A program made the translations under genes and the position numbers. Of a DNA stretch of 51,852 bases, positions 42,633 to 51,524 are shown piece after piece. Under the pieces are notes generated by a model. That model did not search any database and was not told the origin of the DNA. It saw only the letters and a list, made by a program, of their open reading frames with translations. The stretch is from the NCBI RefSeq assembly GCF_023284065.1, contig NZ_JAKIKP010000018.1, positions 1 through 51,852 on the forward strand. The letters run 5' to 3'. The DNA is from Shewanella gaetbuli (GTDB lineage: Bacteria; Pseudomonadota; Gammaproteobacteria; Enterobacterales; Shewanellaceae). How positions within the stretch are numbered: the first letter of the stretch is position 1; each line of letters opens with the position of its first letter.

Positions 42633-42721
42633 ATATTGACAACCTTGAGTTTAAAAGAGGGTTAATTAATCACCGTTTTCACTCACTGCTGTATCAGGCA
42701 TAGCTGTTAAACAAAGCTATA

Positions 42722-43585
42722 TTAGCTGTTTCTTAAGGCTGCAATACGTTTTTCTAATGGTGGGTGACTCATCATCAATTCCGCCATTGAACGCTTACCA
42801 TTAATGCCAAGTGCAGACATTTGAGCAGGCATCGCACCGGTTTCTGGGCCAGACTTTAAACGCTCTAGTGCTGCAATCATTTTGCTTTTACCCGCAAGGC
42901 GAGCTGCGCCTTCGTCGGCTTTAAACTCACGAATACGAGAGAAGTAAGCCACAATCATAGAGGCTAAAATACCAAATAGCATATCAAGAACAAACACGAC
43001 GGCCATGTAAGCGAACATGCCAAGGCCTTCACCTTCTTCGTCATTACTCGCAACCACGTTATTAATAATGCCCGCAACAACACGTGCAGCAAAAATAACA
43101 AAGGTATTCACGACACCTTGAATCAAGGTTAAGGTCACCATATCACCATTAGCAACGTGGCTAACTTCGTGAGCCAATACACCTTCAATTTCATCTTGAG
43201 TCATGCCATAAAGCAAACCAGAGCTTACAGCAACCAACGAGTTATCTTTACTTGGTCCGGTTGCAAAAGCATTCATTTCAGGTGACTGATAAATAGCCAC
43301 TTCTGGCATTTTGATTCCCGCTTGCTCAGCTTGGCGCGCAACGGTTTCGACTAACCAACGTTCAGTATTGTCACGAGGCTGAGTGATCACCTCACAACCC
43401 ATAGTCTTTTTAGCCATCCACTTAGAAATAGCTAAACTGATAAATGCGCCACCAAAACCAAAAATGGCAGCAAACACTAATAGTCCACTCATTGTCGAAG
43501 TGTTAACCCCTAGAATAGACATTACAATTGAGGCCACTAGCAAAACGGCTAGGTTGGTCGCAATTAACAAAAAGATACGCTTCAT
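42722..43585 (-). CDS. htpX: membrane zinc metalloprotease HtpX
   Basis: 287 residues, with two N-terminal membrane segments (about 5-25 and 33-55), zinc motif HEVSH at 139-143 and the distal Glu in REFKADEGAARLAG. Two further segments lie between. It degrades misfolded inner-membrane proteins with FtsH. The start at 43585 has AGGAGC close before it, giving the family length. An upstream ATG would add 12 residues. Confidence 0.95.
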   Translation of the reverse strand: MKRIFLLIATNLAVLLVASIVMSILGVNTSTMSGLLVFAAIFGFGGAFISLAISKWMAKKTMGCEVITQPRDNTERWLVETVARQAEQAGIKMPEVAIYQSPEMNAFATGPSKDNSLVAVSSGLLYGMTQDEIEGVLAHEVSHVANGDMVTLTLIQGVVNTFVIFAARVVAGIINNVVASNDEEGEGLGMFAYMAVVFVLDMLFGILASMIVAYFSRIREFKADEGAARLAGKSKMIAALERLKSGPETGAMPAQMSALGINGKRSMAELMMSHPPLEKRIAALRNS

Positions 43586-43845
43586 TTTAGCTCCTGTGTT
43601 GGCAACATTGCCGATAATCAAATAATTCTTACAGACATAATATGTCCATTAAAATGAAATTCAAGTGATGCAAAGATTAAATATGTTTTAATCTTGCTAA
43701 TAAGTTCATTTGCGGCAAAGTCTAGGTTTAATTACTTAATTAAAACTTAATAAGCCCCGATGATTGAACATATATCGCGGTTAATTGAACTTTGATAAGA
43801 TTAACTCAAATTAAGTTTAGTTATTGATGATAAAAAGGATATTTA

Positions 43846-44559
43846 ATGACCGCTAATATTTTATTATTAAGCGCCTCACGAGAAGGTGACACCCCATACC
43901 TTGAACATGCAGTTAAGCTGATTCAACCTTTATGTGGTCAAACTCGGCAATGGATCTTTATCCCTTATGCTGGTGTTGGTATGAGCTACGATGATTACTT
44001 AGAAAAAGTGCGTACAGGTTTAACAGACTTACCTATCACCATCAAAGGTATCCACGAATTTAGCGATCCTATACAAGCCATTAAAGATGCTGATGGTATT
44101 TTTGTGGGTGGCGGTAATACGTTTCAACTATTAAACGAATTATACCGTTATGACTTAATTCACCTCATTAAAGAGCAAGTTGCTGAAGGTAAACCTTATG
44201 TGGGTTGGAGTGCAGGTTCAAATATTGCTGGCCAATCTATTCGTACCACCAATGACATGCCAATTGTTGAGCCACCTTCATTTACCGCAATAGGCTTAGT
44301 GCCGTTTCAATTAAATCCGCACTATAGTAACTACCAAGCACCGGGTCACAATGGAGAAACCCGTGCCCAACGTTTATTTGAATTTACCCAAGTTGACCCA
44401 ATTACCCCCATTATTGCTATTCAAGAAGGGTCAGCACTCAGATTAACAGCAAATAAACTGACATTAATTGGCGACAAAGTAGGTTATTTATTTCAAGGTG
44501 AACAACAAGAAGTTGAGTTGCCTGCTGGCAGTGACCTAAGCCAATATATGAACTTATAA
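43846..44559 (+). CDS. pepE: dipeptidase E (alpha-aspartyl dipeptidase)
   Basis: A 237-residue serine peptidase of the S51 family cleaving Asp-X dipeptides. The nucleophile is in GWSAGSNIAG (near 120). The family stretches IFVGGGNTFQLL and FQLNPHYSNYQAPGHNGETR are present. AAGGAT precedes ATG. Monocistronic, ending 4 bases before a palindromic element. Confidence 0.94.
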   Translation: MTANILLLSASREGDTPYLEHAVKLIQPLCGQTRQWIFIPYAGVGMSYDDYLEKVRTGLTDLPITIKGIHEFSDPIQAIKDADGIFVGGGNTFQLLNELYRYDLIHLIKEQVAEGKPYVGWSAGSNIAGQSIRTTNDMPIVEPPSFTAIGLVPFQLNPHYSNYQAPGHNGETRAQRLFEFTQVDPITPIIAIQEGSALRLTANKLTLIGDKVGYLFQGEQQEVELPAGSDLSQYMNL

Positions 44560-44562
44560 GGC

Positions 44563-44814
44563 TAACGCCCCAAAGCAAATATCGATGAATTGATTAACCT
44601 GAACTACGGATAAGAGATTAGCTAACACACTAATTTATTTTAAGGTTTAGTCTAGAATAGATTTCTAGAGAGATATTTTTGCTTAGAACAAGGCAAATTT
44701 GTGCGTCAATAGCTAGCCTATTGCAAACAAATTTAACGCAGTTATCAGTAAAAATAGCCTCTAGAAAGCAAGTTGTTATCCGCAGCTCAGGTTGATGATC
44801 TTTGTGGCGTTATT
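44563..44814. mobile_element. about 250-bp imperfect palindrome, MITE-like
   Basis: The outer ends are inverted copies (TAACGCCCCAAAG with AACCTGAACTACGGATAA, against TAACGCCACAAAG with AACCTGAGCTGCGGATAA). An inner palindrome (44662-44769) runs from TTTCTAGAG to CTCTAGAAA around CAATAGCTAGCCTATTG. It has no coding capacity. It fills the whole gap between pepE and the MATE gene and probably folds into one long hairpin. Confidence 0.7.
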
Positions 44815-44815
44815 T

Positions 44816-46306
44816 TTAAGGCTTATTTACTGAAGAAGATTTTTCAGCTAACTGCTGACAAAGTTGCTCGTCATCCAATTGGGCTATTTGAGCGCAAGCA
44901 GAAGATAAAGGCGTAGCATTAGTAGTGTCATTCAGTTTCACGTCATCCCCCTCAAACACTTTCGCCGCTAATTCAGCTTGAGCAATATGAGCAAGTTTGT
45001 TCACTAGGCGATAAGACATCACTACCCCTGCAATACCAAAAATAATCGAGCCGATGACTTGCCCTATCAACACTCCGTAAACTTGCCCCCATTGCGCACC
45101 AAAATACACAAATGGAATAGTACCTATAGTTGCCTTACCCACATTAAACAAGGTGGAATACTTAGCTTTACCTAGGTTATTAAACGAAGCATTGGCGACA
45201 AACAAAATACCTGAAAAGATAAAAAATACGGCAATGTACTGACAAAAGAATAAAATGATTTCAGCAGCATCACCTTTCATGTCAAAGCCTTTGACGATTT
45301 GATGTCGGGCTAAAAACAAAATAAGTGACACCACACAAACATACAGCACACAAAACTGAATCGCTTTAGTTAGGCTTTCTTTTACTCTTGCGAACTCATT
45401 AGCGCCAAAGTTCTGACCAACAATGGGCCCTACCGCGCCAGACAAGGCGAAAATCATCCCAAAACTTACCGGAATGAGTCGACCTAAAATGGCCCAGCCA
45501 GCAACATAACTATCACCAAAGTCAGCAATGGCGCGAGTCACAACCGCATTACCTATAGGGGTGGCTACATTGGTTAACATTGCAGGGCCAGCAATGGAAA
45601 AAATAACCGGAATGTCCTGTTTAAATTCTTCAAAGCTAACACGCCCTAATAACTGATGTTTTATCAACGCACCGTGTCCTGCAATAAACAGTACCGCAAA
45701 GCGTGAAATAACCGATGCAGTTGCAGCACCTTCTATTCCCATGGCAAATACAAAAATAAATATCGGGTCTAAAACGGCATTAACACCACCACCGGCTAAC
45801 GTGGACATCATTGACAGTTTAGCATCACCCACAGCCCGAAGTGCGCCACCAAGAGCCATCGCTAAACAGATAACAGGCAGTGATGGGACTAATATGTACA
45901 AATAACTCTTAGCTAAATCAGCTGTTTTGCCGGTAGCCCCAACCAAAGAAAGTAACTCTGGCACAAAGCTCAACACCAACACCGCCACAAGCAAACTGGT
46001 GAGTAAGGTCACAATAGCACTGTTCATAAATAGTCGTTTCGCTAAAACGCTATTTCTGCTACCGACGGCTCTTGAAACCAACGCACCCAGTGCAATGGAT
46101 AGTCCAATGCCAATAGAAGTAGTAAAAAATGAAATGGTTCCTGCATAGCCAACCGCAGCAGCCAGCTCTTGCTCACCCAATAGACTTAAAAAGAAAATAT
46201 CTAGTAAATCAACAACAAATAATGCAGAAATACCCACTGCAGCCGTTGAGCTCATTACTAAAATATGACGTAAAATTGATCCTTCAACAAACTTAGCGGT
46301 TGTCAT
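44816..46306 (-). CDS. MATE family efflux transporter
   Basis: 496 residues with 12 predicted segments in two related halves (first half from LRHILVMSSTAAVGISALFV, second from IFSIAGPAMLTNVATPIGNA). MATE exporters expel cationic compounds by Na+ or H+ exchange. The substrate is unknown. A 50-residue soluble C-terminal tail is Ser/Gln-rich. The start at 46306 has AGGA just before it. An upstream ATG would add 8 residues. It is downstream of the ion channel gene, only 24 bases away, so likely co-transcribed. Confidence 0.9.
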   Translation of the reverse strand: MTTAKFVEGSILRHILVMSSTAAVGISALFVVDLLDIFFLSLLGEQELAAAVGYAGTISFFTTSIGIGLSIALGALVSRAVGSRNSVLAKRLFMNSAIVTLLTSLLVAVLVLSFVPELLSLVGATGKTADLAKSYLYILVPSLPVICLAMALGGALRAVGDAKLSMMSTLAGGGVNAVLDPIFIFVFAMGIEGAATASVISRFAVLFIAGHGALIKHQLLGRVSFEEFKQDIPVIFSIAGPAMLTNVATPIGNAVVTRAIADFGDSYVAGWAILGRLIPVSFGMIFALSGAVGPIVGQNFGANEFARVKESLTKAIQFCVLYVCVVSLILFLARHQIVKGFDMKGDAAEIILFFCQYIAVFFIFSGILFVANASFNNLGKAKYSTLFNVGKATIGTIPFVYFGAQWGQVYGVLIGQVIGSIIFGIAGVVMSYRLVNKLAHIAQAELAAKVFEGDDVKLNDTTNATPLSSACAQIAQLDDEQLCQQLAEKSSSVNKP

Positions 46307-46330
46307 GGTGTTCCTATTTTTATAATCCAC

Positions 46331-47179
46331 TTATGGCTGGGTGAGAGATGCTAAGGCCTCAAGTTCACTTCCACAATGATTGCAGAATTGAGCATCATTA
46401 TCGTGGCCTTTTTTGCCACAGTTACTGCACTTTCTTAAATCACGTACCTTCACCATTTCATGTGATATTTCAGCCGTTAAAATACCTGTAGGAATAGCAA
46501 TAATGGAATAGCCAATTAACATGGTTAGCGAAGCAATAATCTGCCCTAATGGCGTTTGAGGGGTAATATCACCGTAGCCAACAGTGGTTATGGTAACAAT
46601 GGTCCAATACATAGACTTAGGTATCGAACTGAAACCATTTTGTGGCCCTTCAATCACATACATTACGACGCTTAACACTAATATGATCAAGGTGACTGAG
46701 AAGAAGAAAACAAACACCTTACGGCTAGACTGCATCATCGCCTTAAGCAATAAGTTTCCATCGGCTAAAAAGCGCAATAACTTTAGCACTCTAAACACTC
46801 TAAATAATCTTAGCACTCGAATCGCCAAAGCGAAGTTTGCCGCTGGAAAGATTAGCGCAAGATAACTAGGTAGAATTGATAAGAGATCCACCACACCAAA
46901 AAAACTGCGGGCATAATGAAGACGATTTTGCGAGCAATACAGCCTTAAAAGATATTCAATGGTAAATAAGATAGTAAAAAACCATTCACCAATAATAAAA
47001 TATTCACCATATGCATCACTTAAACTGCCAATAGTATCTAAGCTAATCAACACGATACTTGCCACAATCGCAACCATTAGCGAAATATCAAACGCTTTAC
47101 CTGCGGGTGTATCAGTGCCAAAAATAATGGTTCGTAAGCGTTGTTTTAATAATGAATCCTGTGGGGGTTGATCAGCCAT
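46331..47179 (-). CDS. voltage-gated-type potassium channel with C-terminal zinc ribbon
   Basis: 282 residues with six membrane segments. S4 carries spaced arginines (RVLRLFRVFRVLKLLRF, about 118-134). The pore helix and filter TVGYGD are near 195. After S6 a cytoplasmic tail ends in CSNCGKKGHDNDAQFCNHCG, a four-Cys zinc ribbon (about 252-271). It conducts K+ across the inner membrane. The ribbon may tune gating or assembly. First gene of a pair with the MATE gene. Confidence 0.9.
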   Translation of the reverse strand: MADQPPQDSLLKQRLRTIIFGTDTPAGKAFDISLMVAIVASIVLISLDTIGSLSDAYGEYFIIGEWFFTILFTIEYLLRLYCSQNRLHYARSFFGVVDLLSILPSYLALIFPAANFALAIRVLRLFRVFRVLKLLRFLADGNLLLKAMMQSSRKVFVFFFSVTLIILVLSVVMYVIEGPQNGFSSIPKSMYWTIVTITTVGYGDITPQTPLGQIIASLTMLIGYSIIAIPTGILTAEISHEMVKVRDLRKCSNCGKKGHDNDAQFCNHCGSELEALASLTQP

Positions 47180-47323
47180 GTTTATTCAACTCATTTTTGA
47201 TATAGATAAATGCATCAGACGCTATACCAATTACAAAAAGATAGCGTTAAACTCTCCGTGCTTGATAGTAGCAAACATATTTACAGATAATTAAAATAAT
47301 AACATTCATTTTTCGGAGTTAGC

Positions 47324-47827
47324 ATGTTGTTGCGCTGTTGTTTATACGCTTTTTGGCTGCTTGCTTTTGGTTTCATTCCAAGCGCCTCAGCAAGTAGTCA
47401 ATCAAAAGTCGATTTGGTAGTAGTAAATAAATCTGAATCTCGTATGTCGGTATACCGTGACGGTAAAATTATTAAAACCTACGCCATAGCTATGGGCGAT
47501 ATGCCCACTGGACATAAACTCACCGAAGGCGATCAACGCACCCCTCAAGGCCGCTATATCCTTGATTATAAGAAATCAGACAGTGCATTCTATAAATCTA
47601 TTCATATCTCATATCCCAATGATGAAGATAAACTCAGAGCCAAAGCATTAGGCATCAGCCCCGGCGGAATGATTATGATCCACGGAGAAAACCCGCGATC
47701 AACTTTATCTCCCGAAGAAGCTCAAAAGTTTAATTGGACTAACGGTTGTATCGCAGTCACAAATAAAGAAATGGATGAATTGTGGCAATTAATTGATGAA
47801 GGCACTCCCATCGAAATTTGGCCTTAA
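47324..47827 (+). CDS. periplasmic L,D-transpeptidase family protein (YkuD)
   Basis: 167 residues with a signal peptide (1-23, SASA). One YkuD domain follows, with MIMIHGENPR and the catalytic Cys in WTNGCIAVTNKEMDEL (near 148). It probably cross-links peptidoglycan or attaches proteins. It is short, with no LysM domain. GGAG lies 8 bases before ATG. The gene ends 45 bases before the YecM-like gene. Confidence 0.9.
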   Translation: MLLRCCLYAFWLLAFGFIPSASASSQSKVDLVVVNKSESRMSVYRDGKIIKTYAIAMGDMPTGHKLTEGDQRTPQGRYILDYKKSDSAFYKSIHISYPNDEDKLRAKALGISPGGMIMIHGENPRSTLSPEEAQKFNWTNGCIAVTNKEMDELWQLIDEGTPIEIWP

Positions 47828-47840
47828 AGTTTGCACAGAC

Positions 47841-47880
47841 ATTTCAGGACACCTATAAATTTTTCAGGACACCTATGAAT
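47841..47880 (+). repeat. tandem duplication of the yecM ribosome-binding region
   Basis: Two 20-bp copies (47841-47860 and 47861-47880) each carry TTCAGGACACCTAT. In the second the following base makes ATG, the real start. In the first it makes ATA. One copy is thus a near-functional decoy initiation site. Confidence 0.8.
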
Positions 47881-48435
47881 ATTTCAACCTTAACTCAAAC
47901 ATGGCCGCAGTTTAGTCAGCAAATTACCGAGTTCATTAAACAATTAGGCTTAGATTCCCTTGCATTACATTGTGATCATGCGGCTCTTCGAGTTAATAAT
48001 ACACAGACCGCAGAGCAATTAGTCCAAGAGTTTGAAGTCCAAGGGCATGTTATATCAAACAATATCATTAATGGTCGGCCTATTCTGATCATTAAACTTG
48101 CAACACCATTACAGCTTGCTAATCAAGCCGTCGAGTGTGTTGAATTACCCTTCCCATCAGATAAAGTTTATCCACAAGAAGGCTGGGAACACGTGGAATT
48201 GGTTTTCCCTTCCAATGCGCAAAACTGTCAAGAGTTGGTAAAAGAAATGATTGACAAAGCACCACAGCTTGAACAAGTTATTGCAGGTGAAACTGAGATT
48301 AAGGTTAAGCAAAGTTCACCGAAAGGGGATAATGAAAGGCTGGCAAACCCAACGATTGCGTTCAAACTGAATGGGATTTGTGTAAAAGTTCATCCTCATG
48401 ATATTCAAACTATTATCGCCAGCGAAAACGATTAA
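47875..48435 (+). CDS. yecM: YecM family protein (VOC superfamily)
   Basis: 186 residues resembling E. coli YecM (188): TWPQFSQQITEFIKQLGL, LHCDHAALRVNNTQTAEQL and YPQEGWEHVELVFP, with histidines and glutamates of the VOC metal site kept. The function is unknown. The start is set at 47875 by AGGA 5 bases upstream. A frame reaching back into the L,D-transpeptidase stop would add 19 unrelated residues. Confidence 0.88.
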   Translation: MNISTLTQTWPQFSQQITEFIKQLGLDSLALHCDHAALRVNNTQTAEQLVQEFEVQGHVISNNIINGRPILIIKLATPLQLANQAVECVELPFPSDKVYPQEGWEHVELVFPSNAQNCQELVKEMIDKAPQLEQVIAGETEIKVKQSSPKGDNERLANPTIAFKLNGICVKVHPHDIQTIIASEND

Positions 48436-48463
48436 AAAGTGTCAATATAAGTTAAGTGAAGGG

Positions 48464-48877
48464 TTAGCTATTTAACCCTTCAATCACTACCTCAGCAATA
48501 TTATCGTAATAGTTTGCCCAAGCACTTTCTATCGTTGTATTTGATTGATCTTTTAATTCATATTGAATAGATAAAATCAATGCAGATTTGACCACTTGAA
48601 ATTGGGCTTGTTTTACATTGTAGTTTTTATGTCTCACCCCTAAATCAAAAAGCAGCGGGCGTAGACTTTCAAATTGATTTATTTTATTAACGGCTGTGGT
48701 AAAAATTTCATTAAAATGCTTTTCTTGAATTGCACGTTCAGTCTTAAATAGCGGAATAACAAGCGGTGCCATTTGAAATAGATGATCATAAAAGGTTCTG
48801 CTTAAATTGATATTTTCTGCTTTAATTATTGCAAAAGATGATTGAATTAGCTGAATTTCTTGCGGGGTTAACTCCAT
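48464..48877 (-). CDS. single-domain bacterial globin
   Basis: 137 residues with the classical globin fold of the Vitreoscilla type. Distal E-helix Gln in FKTERAIQEKHF, proximal His in LFDLGVRHKNYNV, followed by the QFQVVKSALI G-helix. It likely binds O2 or NO. No reductase domain is fused, and no partner is adjacent. A weakly AGGAG-like site precedes ATG. Slightly shorter than the usual 140-146. Confidence 0.9.
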   Translation of the reverse strand: MELTPQEIQLIQSSFAIIKAENINLSRTFYDHLFQMAPLVIPLFKTERAIQEKHFNEIFTTAVNKINQFESLRPLLFDLGVRHKNYNVKQAQFQVVKSALILSIQYELKDQSNTTIESAWANYYDNIAEVVIEGLNS

Positions 48878-49012
48878 GTATACTCCTGAAAATTGGAAAT
48901 TTTAGCACTAATTAGAATAATGACTTTATCGATACTATTGATGCTGGCTTTATTATTGTACAAATCAGTTTAAGCTTAATTAGCTTAGTCAATTAATTAA
49001 GCGAGTGCTAAT

Positions 49013-49873
49013 TTAATTATTAATCGGTTTTTCTGCGGTTAATACACTTTTCATTGATGGCACAATCGATACTGGATCAAGTCGCATTTGAAACCAGTTT
49101 AAACGCCAATCTAAATGTGGCCCTGTAGCACGTCCGGTTGCACCTATCTCAGCTAATTTTTGACCTTGAGTGACTTTATCGCCTTCCTTTACATACAGCT
49201 TACTTAAATGTAAAAAAGTTGAACTGACACCGTAACCATGGTCAATGATCATCGTACCACCTGAATAAAACATATCAGCCACTGATAATGTAATCACCCC
49301 ATCAGCAGGCGCTACGACAACCGTGCCTGTTGGTCTAGCAACATCAACCCCATAATGAGGGTTGCCTGGAACGTCGTTATAAACACGTTGACTACCATAA
49401 ACACCTGAAATCCTGCCCGTTACTGGCCAAATAAAATCTTGCATAAACGCTGTTTGGTCAATAAATTTATTTCGTGCTGCTCGAGTTTGTTTAGCATCTT
49501 CAGCAGCACGCTTTTGAGCCTGCGGATCCGGTTTCATAATTTTTTTACTGATACCCGTGACACGATCAATTTTGTACTCACGAGCCGCTATTTTTAGTGG
49601 TTTTAATTCTGTTAAACCATTCGGATAAACCACCTCAAGCATCTGCTCAGCTTTCGCTTCACGTTCAAAACCAATTGCAAATTCACCATTGGGAGTCACT
49701 TTAACATCTTGACCGTTTAAGGTGATTTGACTCCCAGCAGGAACAGTACCTCTAACCAGCGCACCTTGTTCAAATTTACCCTGAAAATCGATTTGATTTG
49801 CCTGTACCGGCATACCTGAAGTCACTAGGAAGCCAAACACAAGCACACAAAATAACGCTGATAATAATTTCAT
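49013..49873 (-). CDS. periplasmic M23 family peptidase
   Basis: 286 residues with a signal peptide (1-25), a beta-rich domain (about 28-95), a basic linker and a C-terminal LytM/M23 domain (about 150-270). The zinc site shows HYGVDVARP (His and Asp), STFLHLSKLYV and GPHLDWRLNW. The last is HxD rather than the usual HxH, so one Zn ligand or catalytic His is replaced by Asp. It probably cleaves peptidoglycan cross-links, or regulates an amidase if inactive. It lies 9 bases after the QueD-like gene, likely one operon. Confidence 0.87.
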   Translation of the reverse strand: MKLLSALFCVLVFGFLVTSGMPVQANQIDFQGKFEQGALVRGTVPAGSQITLNGQDVKVTPNGEFAIGFEREAKAEQMLEVVYPNGLTELKPLKIAAREYKIDRVTGISKKIMKPDPQAQKRAAEDAKQTRAARNKFIDQTAFMQDFIWPVTGRISGVYGSQRVYNDVPGNPHYGVDVARPTGTVVVAPADGVITLSVADMFYSGGTMIIDHGYGVSSTFLHLSKLYVKEGDKVTQGQKLAEIGATGRATGPHLDWRLNWFQMRLDPVSIVPSMKSVLTAEKPINN

Positions 49874-49882
49874 AAAAACCCT

Positions 49883-50755
49883 TTAGCCTCTAACCGCAAT
49901 GGCTCCTTTGCCAATACCTTCAAATGCAATCACTTTAAAATGACTTTCAGGCACCTTAGCCGCAAGCGTTGTTGCCATGTACTCAGCCAATAATTCAACG
50001 GTCGTATCATGAGGAATAATGTCGCAACAGTGCTTAGGCATCGCTAATTGAAAGTCACCTTGCGGGGCAACATAATGGAAAGCAAAATGACTTTCATCGC
50101 TCACTTTGGCCTGTTTTGATAAAGATAAGTCATCCACTAAAACTAAATCTTCCTCTGTACCTAAGTAAATATCATGCCAACGCTCAGCCCAATACTCATC
50201 CCATTTAGGCTCTGCAATGCCATTTTCAAATACCGTCACAGGGCTTCTATGGCCATGTGCAATCCGTTGACAATTGCCGTCATGTTTACGTAACCCGTGG
50301 CTGTAATGATAATAAGGTGTAGACAGCACTTCATTACGTAATGTTAAGCTAATACCTTGAACATTATCAGGTAATGCTTCACGTAATGCTTTTTGAAGAA
50401 AATCATTCACACTTTCAAAATCAATCACTTCAGTAGGAATTAATGCAAATGCTTGTGATGGACAAGCTAGATGAATATCACCTTTTTGACTGGCAAAATC
50501 CATCCACACTCGGTCACCTTGTTGCTGCCAACGCACTTCACTGCAAGCCGTAGGGATAAGCAAACGGTGATCAGCTACATCATCAATGGTGTTTTTAATG
50601 GTCTTTTTGACTTTAGAGAAGTCCAAAACCATGTTTTGGTCATCCAGTCCGCCGTCAAGTAATACATCAACAATCCAGCTTTCACCAACCATTCCACGAA
50701 TAGGACAAAGATAGGAAAAATCAATTACAGTTAAATCTTTTACAAACAGTTGCAT
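49883..50755 (-). CDS. tandem 6-pyruvoyl-tetrahydropterin-synthase-like protein
   Basis: 290 residues formed by two PTPS/QueD-type halves. The first (1-about 120, GMVGESWIVDVLL, NMVLDFSKVKKTI, DHRLLIP) lacks the zinc histidines. The second (about 145-290) keeps YSHGLRKHDGNCQRIAHGHR, with the catalytic-type Cys and HGH zinc ligands. QueD makes a queuosine precursor in a single-domain form. The fused form suggests a dimer with one active and one structural half. The actual reaction is uncertain. Confidence 0.8.
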   Translation of the reverse strand: MQLFVKDLTVIDFSYLCPIRGMVGESWIVDVLLDGGLDDQNMVLDFSKVKKTIKNTIDDVADHRLLIPTACSEVRWQQQGDRVWMDFASQKGDIHLACPSQAFALIPTEVIDFESVNDFLQKALREALPDNVQGISLTLRNEVLSTPYYHYSHGLRKHDGNCQRIAHGHRSPVTVFENGIAEPKWDEYWAERWHDIYLGTEEDLVLVDDLSLSKQAKVSDESHFAFHYVAPQGDFQLAMPKHCCDIIPHDTTVELLAEYMATTLAAKVPESHFKVIAFEGIGKGAIAVRG

Positions 50756-51003
50756 TAAAGCTCCTAGGCAGAAAAACAGTCCACCTCAGTATTAATCATT
50801 TCTCATTAGCAGTAGGCCAAAAGAATCGTAACACCAAACAATTGAAGTAGATGCTTGGCGTAAACTAACATTCTAAACAAAAGTCAGCTATTGAGCGAGT
50901 CTCCATAAAAAATAGTACCAAAAAAGCTGCAAAGATGAGTTTGTGATGGTTTTTTAGGGTAATTAAAATACTCAACCTTTGTCATTACGACAGCACAGAA
51001 CCA
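50756..51003. other. gene-free stretch before the repeat cluster
   Basis: About 250 bases upstream of the QueD-like gene with no credible reading frame. It should hold the promoter of that gene on the minus strand. No clear motif is visible. Confidence 0.5.
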
Positions 51004-51081
51004 ACGTCATTCCGGCAATGCTTTTGAGACGGAATCTGAATTCATCAACTGCAGATCCTCGATAACAGATCTCGAGGATGA
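51004..51081 (-). repeat. double-hairpin repeat element, inverted orientation, copy 5
   Basis: Minus-strand counterpart of the elements at 9783-10573: CATCCTCGAGATC, TATCGAGGATCTGC, then ATTCCG with TTGCCGGAATGACG. The internal spacer differs. Shows that the family is dispersed, not only tandem. Confidence 0.75.
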
Positions 51082-51254
51082 AGGATTAGGAGCATTAAGC
51101 CCCGCCGTATGATCACAGCAACGCACAATCTAGGTCATTCTGACGCACTCAACCTACGTCATTGCGAGAACACTCAAGCCTCACCATTATGACAGCGCTC
51201 AAACCTCGTCATTACGGCGCACTCAACCAACGTCATTCCGGCAACACTTAATGC
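51082..51254. repeat. degenerate GTCATT-type short repeats
   Basis: A run of imperfect roughly 25-35-bp units, each with CTCAANCN(T/A)CGTCATT or a variant. They appear to be decayed half-elements between copies 5 and 6. Confidence 0.6.
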
Positions 51255-51340
51255 GCGTCATTCCGGCAATGCTTTTGAGCCGGAATCTGCATTCAAAAAC
51301 AATAACTGCAGATCCTCAACAGCAGATCTCAAAGATGACC
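51255..51340 (-). repeat. double-hairpin repeat element, inverted orientation, copy 6
   Basis: Starts CGTCATTCCGGC and continues to AGATCCTCAACAGCAGATCT with the first hairpin partly degenerated. Same orientation as copy 5. Close to the rRNA terminator. Confidence 0.65.
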
Positions 51341-51360
51341 GAGCAAAAACCCACAAACGC

Positions 51361-51394
51361 AAAAAAGCCCACAGCGCTAGCTGTGGGCTTTTTT
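51361..51394 (-). terminator. rRNA operon terminator
   Basis: AAAAAAGCCCACAG/CTGTGGGCTTTTTT, a long stem with a 6-base loop and T run on the minus strand, just past the 5S gene. Confidence 0.9.
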
Positions 51395-51405
51395 ATCTTA
51401 TTTGA

Positions 51406-51524
51406 CGTCTGGAAATGACCTACTCTCACATGGGGAGACCCCACACTACCATCGGCGATACTGTGTTTCACTTCTGAGTTCGGAATGGGATCAGGTGGTA
51501 CCACAACTCTATGGTCTCCAGACA
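51406..51524 (-). rRNA. rrf: 5S ribosomal RNA
   Basis: About 119 nt on the minus strand with the conserved CCATTCCGAACTCAGAAGTGAAAC segment split across helix III, and the matching ends TGTCTGG and CCAGACG. It ends before the rRNA terminator. Ends are estimated to within 2-3 bases. Confidence 0.96.
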
